A DNA stretch of 46,805 nucleotides, taken from NCBI GenBank assembly GCA_051453625.1, contig JBOZIK010000001.1:247943452-247990256 (forward strand). Direction: 5' to 3'. This DNA comes from Welwitschia mirabilis (taxonomy: Eukaryota; Gnetophyta; Gnetopsida; Welwitschiales). The notes under the pieces are model-generated. The model made no database searches, was not told where the DNA came from, and saw only the letters and a program-made list of their open reading frames with translations. Below, piece after piece: positions 45,722 through 46,805 of the stretch; within the stretch, counting starts at the first letter, position 1; each line of letters opens with the position of its first letter. The translations under genes and the position numbers were made by a program.

Positions 45722-46805
45722 TCTTAGCATATTTGGAGGTATTTTAAGATACTTAGTGTTTTGGAGGAAGATTATTAATGAAGAAGGATAATTTCCTTTA
45801 GCTAGAGTGCTTTTGAAGGGTATCATTCCCATTGTGCTCCCCATGATAGACAGGATGATAGTACTATAGTAGCCTATTATGACAGTGACATGGACTAGAA
45901 CTTAGAGTCAATGAATCCTATTTTCTAAGGAGATGTCATCCCCATTACATGAGGGATGATAATACATTTGTAGCTAACTATAGGACTGATTGCAGAGCTA
46001 GACACTAATGACTTATTTTTTTCTATGAGGCATCATCCCTAATGTAATTTCCATGACAACTATGACAACAACTATTTTGTATAAGTGGGATTAAATTATC
46101 TTGTAATAGGGTCATATGCCTTATCTAAGCTACTAAGGTTTCTTCTATAACTTCTAGGGTTATGGTTCTAGATCATTCAATATAAAACTATAAATACCTC
46201 TCTTGTCCTCACTTCTATTTCATCTTTTATATTAGATATTCTTGTGATAGAAGATTGAAGGATAAGAGATCCATCCAATAGCTACAGAGATAAGTTTACC
46301 TTAGCGTTGAGGTGACTATCCTCCATTAAGATGCATTTAATTTATTGTAAGTGGATGTAAAATTTCATGATTAATTCCATTTCTATTTCCACTACTATTA
46401 TGTAAATGTTCATTATGGTTTAAGTTGATTATAGTTTAGTGATAGCTCTATAGTTTATTTAGATCATAAGGGCAACCTTTGTTAAGGTTGACTTTATTAA
46501 TCTATATTGTGCATTGCATTTCCTTTATTCCATTCCATATTTTCATTATCCATATTCTATTTATGATTTTATATAATTTATATTGGTTAGGAACTAGTAA
46601 TAGAACTCTTCCTAATTAATTTAAGTTATAAGGATTAGTTCTTATAAAAGGAGGATTAGAATCTAAATAGAACTCATCTTACTTACATTTCATCCATTGC
46701 ATTTCACCTTCATTCATCTTGTATTATATTGCATTATTGTTTACTTTCATTTACTAAAGAGAAAAGATTAATAATACTTTGTGAAATCAACTCTTTAACT
46801 TATAG
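45722..46805 (+). repeat. Athila-like LTR (right copy), cut by window edge
   Basis: Plus-strand match to the left LTR read on minus. It covers TTAGCATATTTGGAGG, the TATAAATA box, GATAGAAGATTGAAG, and TAAGGGCAACCTTTGTTAAGG, and ends in ATCAACTCTTTAACTTATAG at the window edge. From the TATA-to-end distance of the left copy, about 130 bases of LTR should lie beyond the window. Whether an element follows to the right cannot be seen. Confidence 0.85.
46188..46197 (+). promoter_or_regulatory. LTR TATA box (right Athila-like LTR)
   Basis: CTATAAATAC, at the place matching the left LTR's box (5711-5720 on minus). Likely core promoter of the element. Confidence 0.6.

Overview
This is an AT-rich, gene-poor stretch of a plant nuclear genome, probably heterochromatin. 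I found no host protein gene, tRNA, rRNA or CRISPR array. Everything recognisable is LTR retrotransposon of plant type: an Athila-like Ty3/gypsy element, two chromovirus-like Ty3/gypsy elements, a SIRE-type Ty1/copia element and a Tork-like Ty1/copia element. All are broken by many stops and frameshifts. Many changes look like C-to-T or G-to-A transitions, as expected from deamination of methylated cytosine. The species cannot be named from this sequence.

Layout. 1-6190 (-): 5' part of an Athila-like element: LTR, tRNA-Asp-type primer site, gag, protease, RT, RNase H and the start of integrase, which runs off the left edge. 6190-12044: mostly unclassified AT-rich DNA with a possible polypurine tract, a possible SINE and a GA microsatellite around an assembly gap. 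12045-15486 and 28926-29046: two pieces of one long non-coding repeat, split by chromovirus A (15487-28925, +). Chromovirus A is itself split inside its RT by a SIRE-type copia element (19428-26388, -). 29047-29899 is unclassified. 29900-35163 (+): a Tork-like copia element with both LTRs and a gag-pol decayed from end to end. 35164-36499 is unclassified with a TA microsatellite. 36500-40456: second copy of the long repeat, in the same orientation as the first, leading directly into chromovirus B (40455-44560, +). 44560-45720 is AT-rich and low in complexity. 45722-46805 (+): an LTR of the same Athila-like family as the left end, in inverted orientation, cut by the window edge.

History read from the nesting: the long repeat was present first, chromovirus A inserted into it, and the SIRE element then inserted into A. 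Removing the SIRE element rejoins A's RT reading frame. None of the elements looks able to make its own proteins. Five runs of N (7590-8314, 17011-17498, 24770-25026, 31267-31276, 36917-37341) limit what can be said locally.
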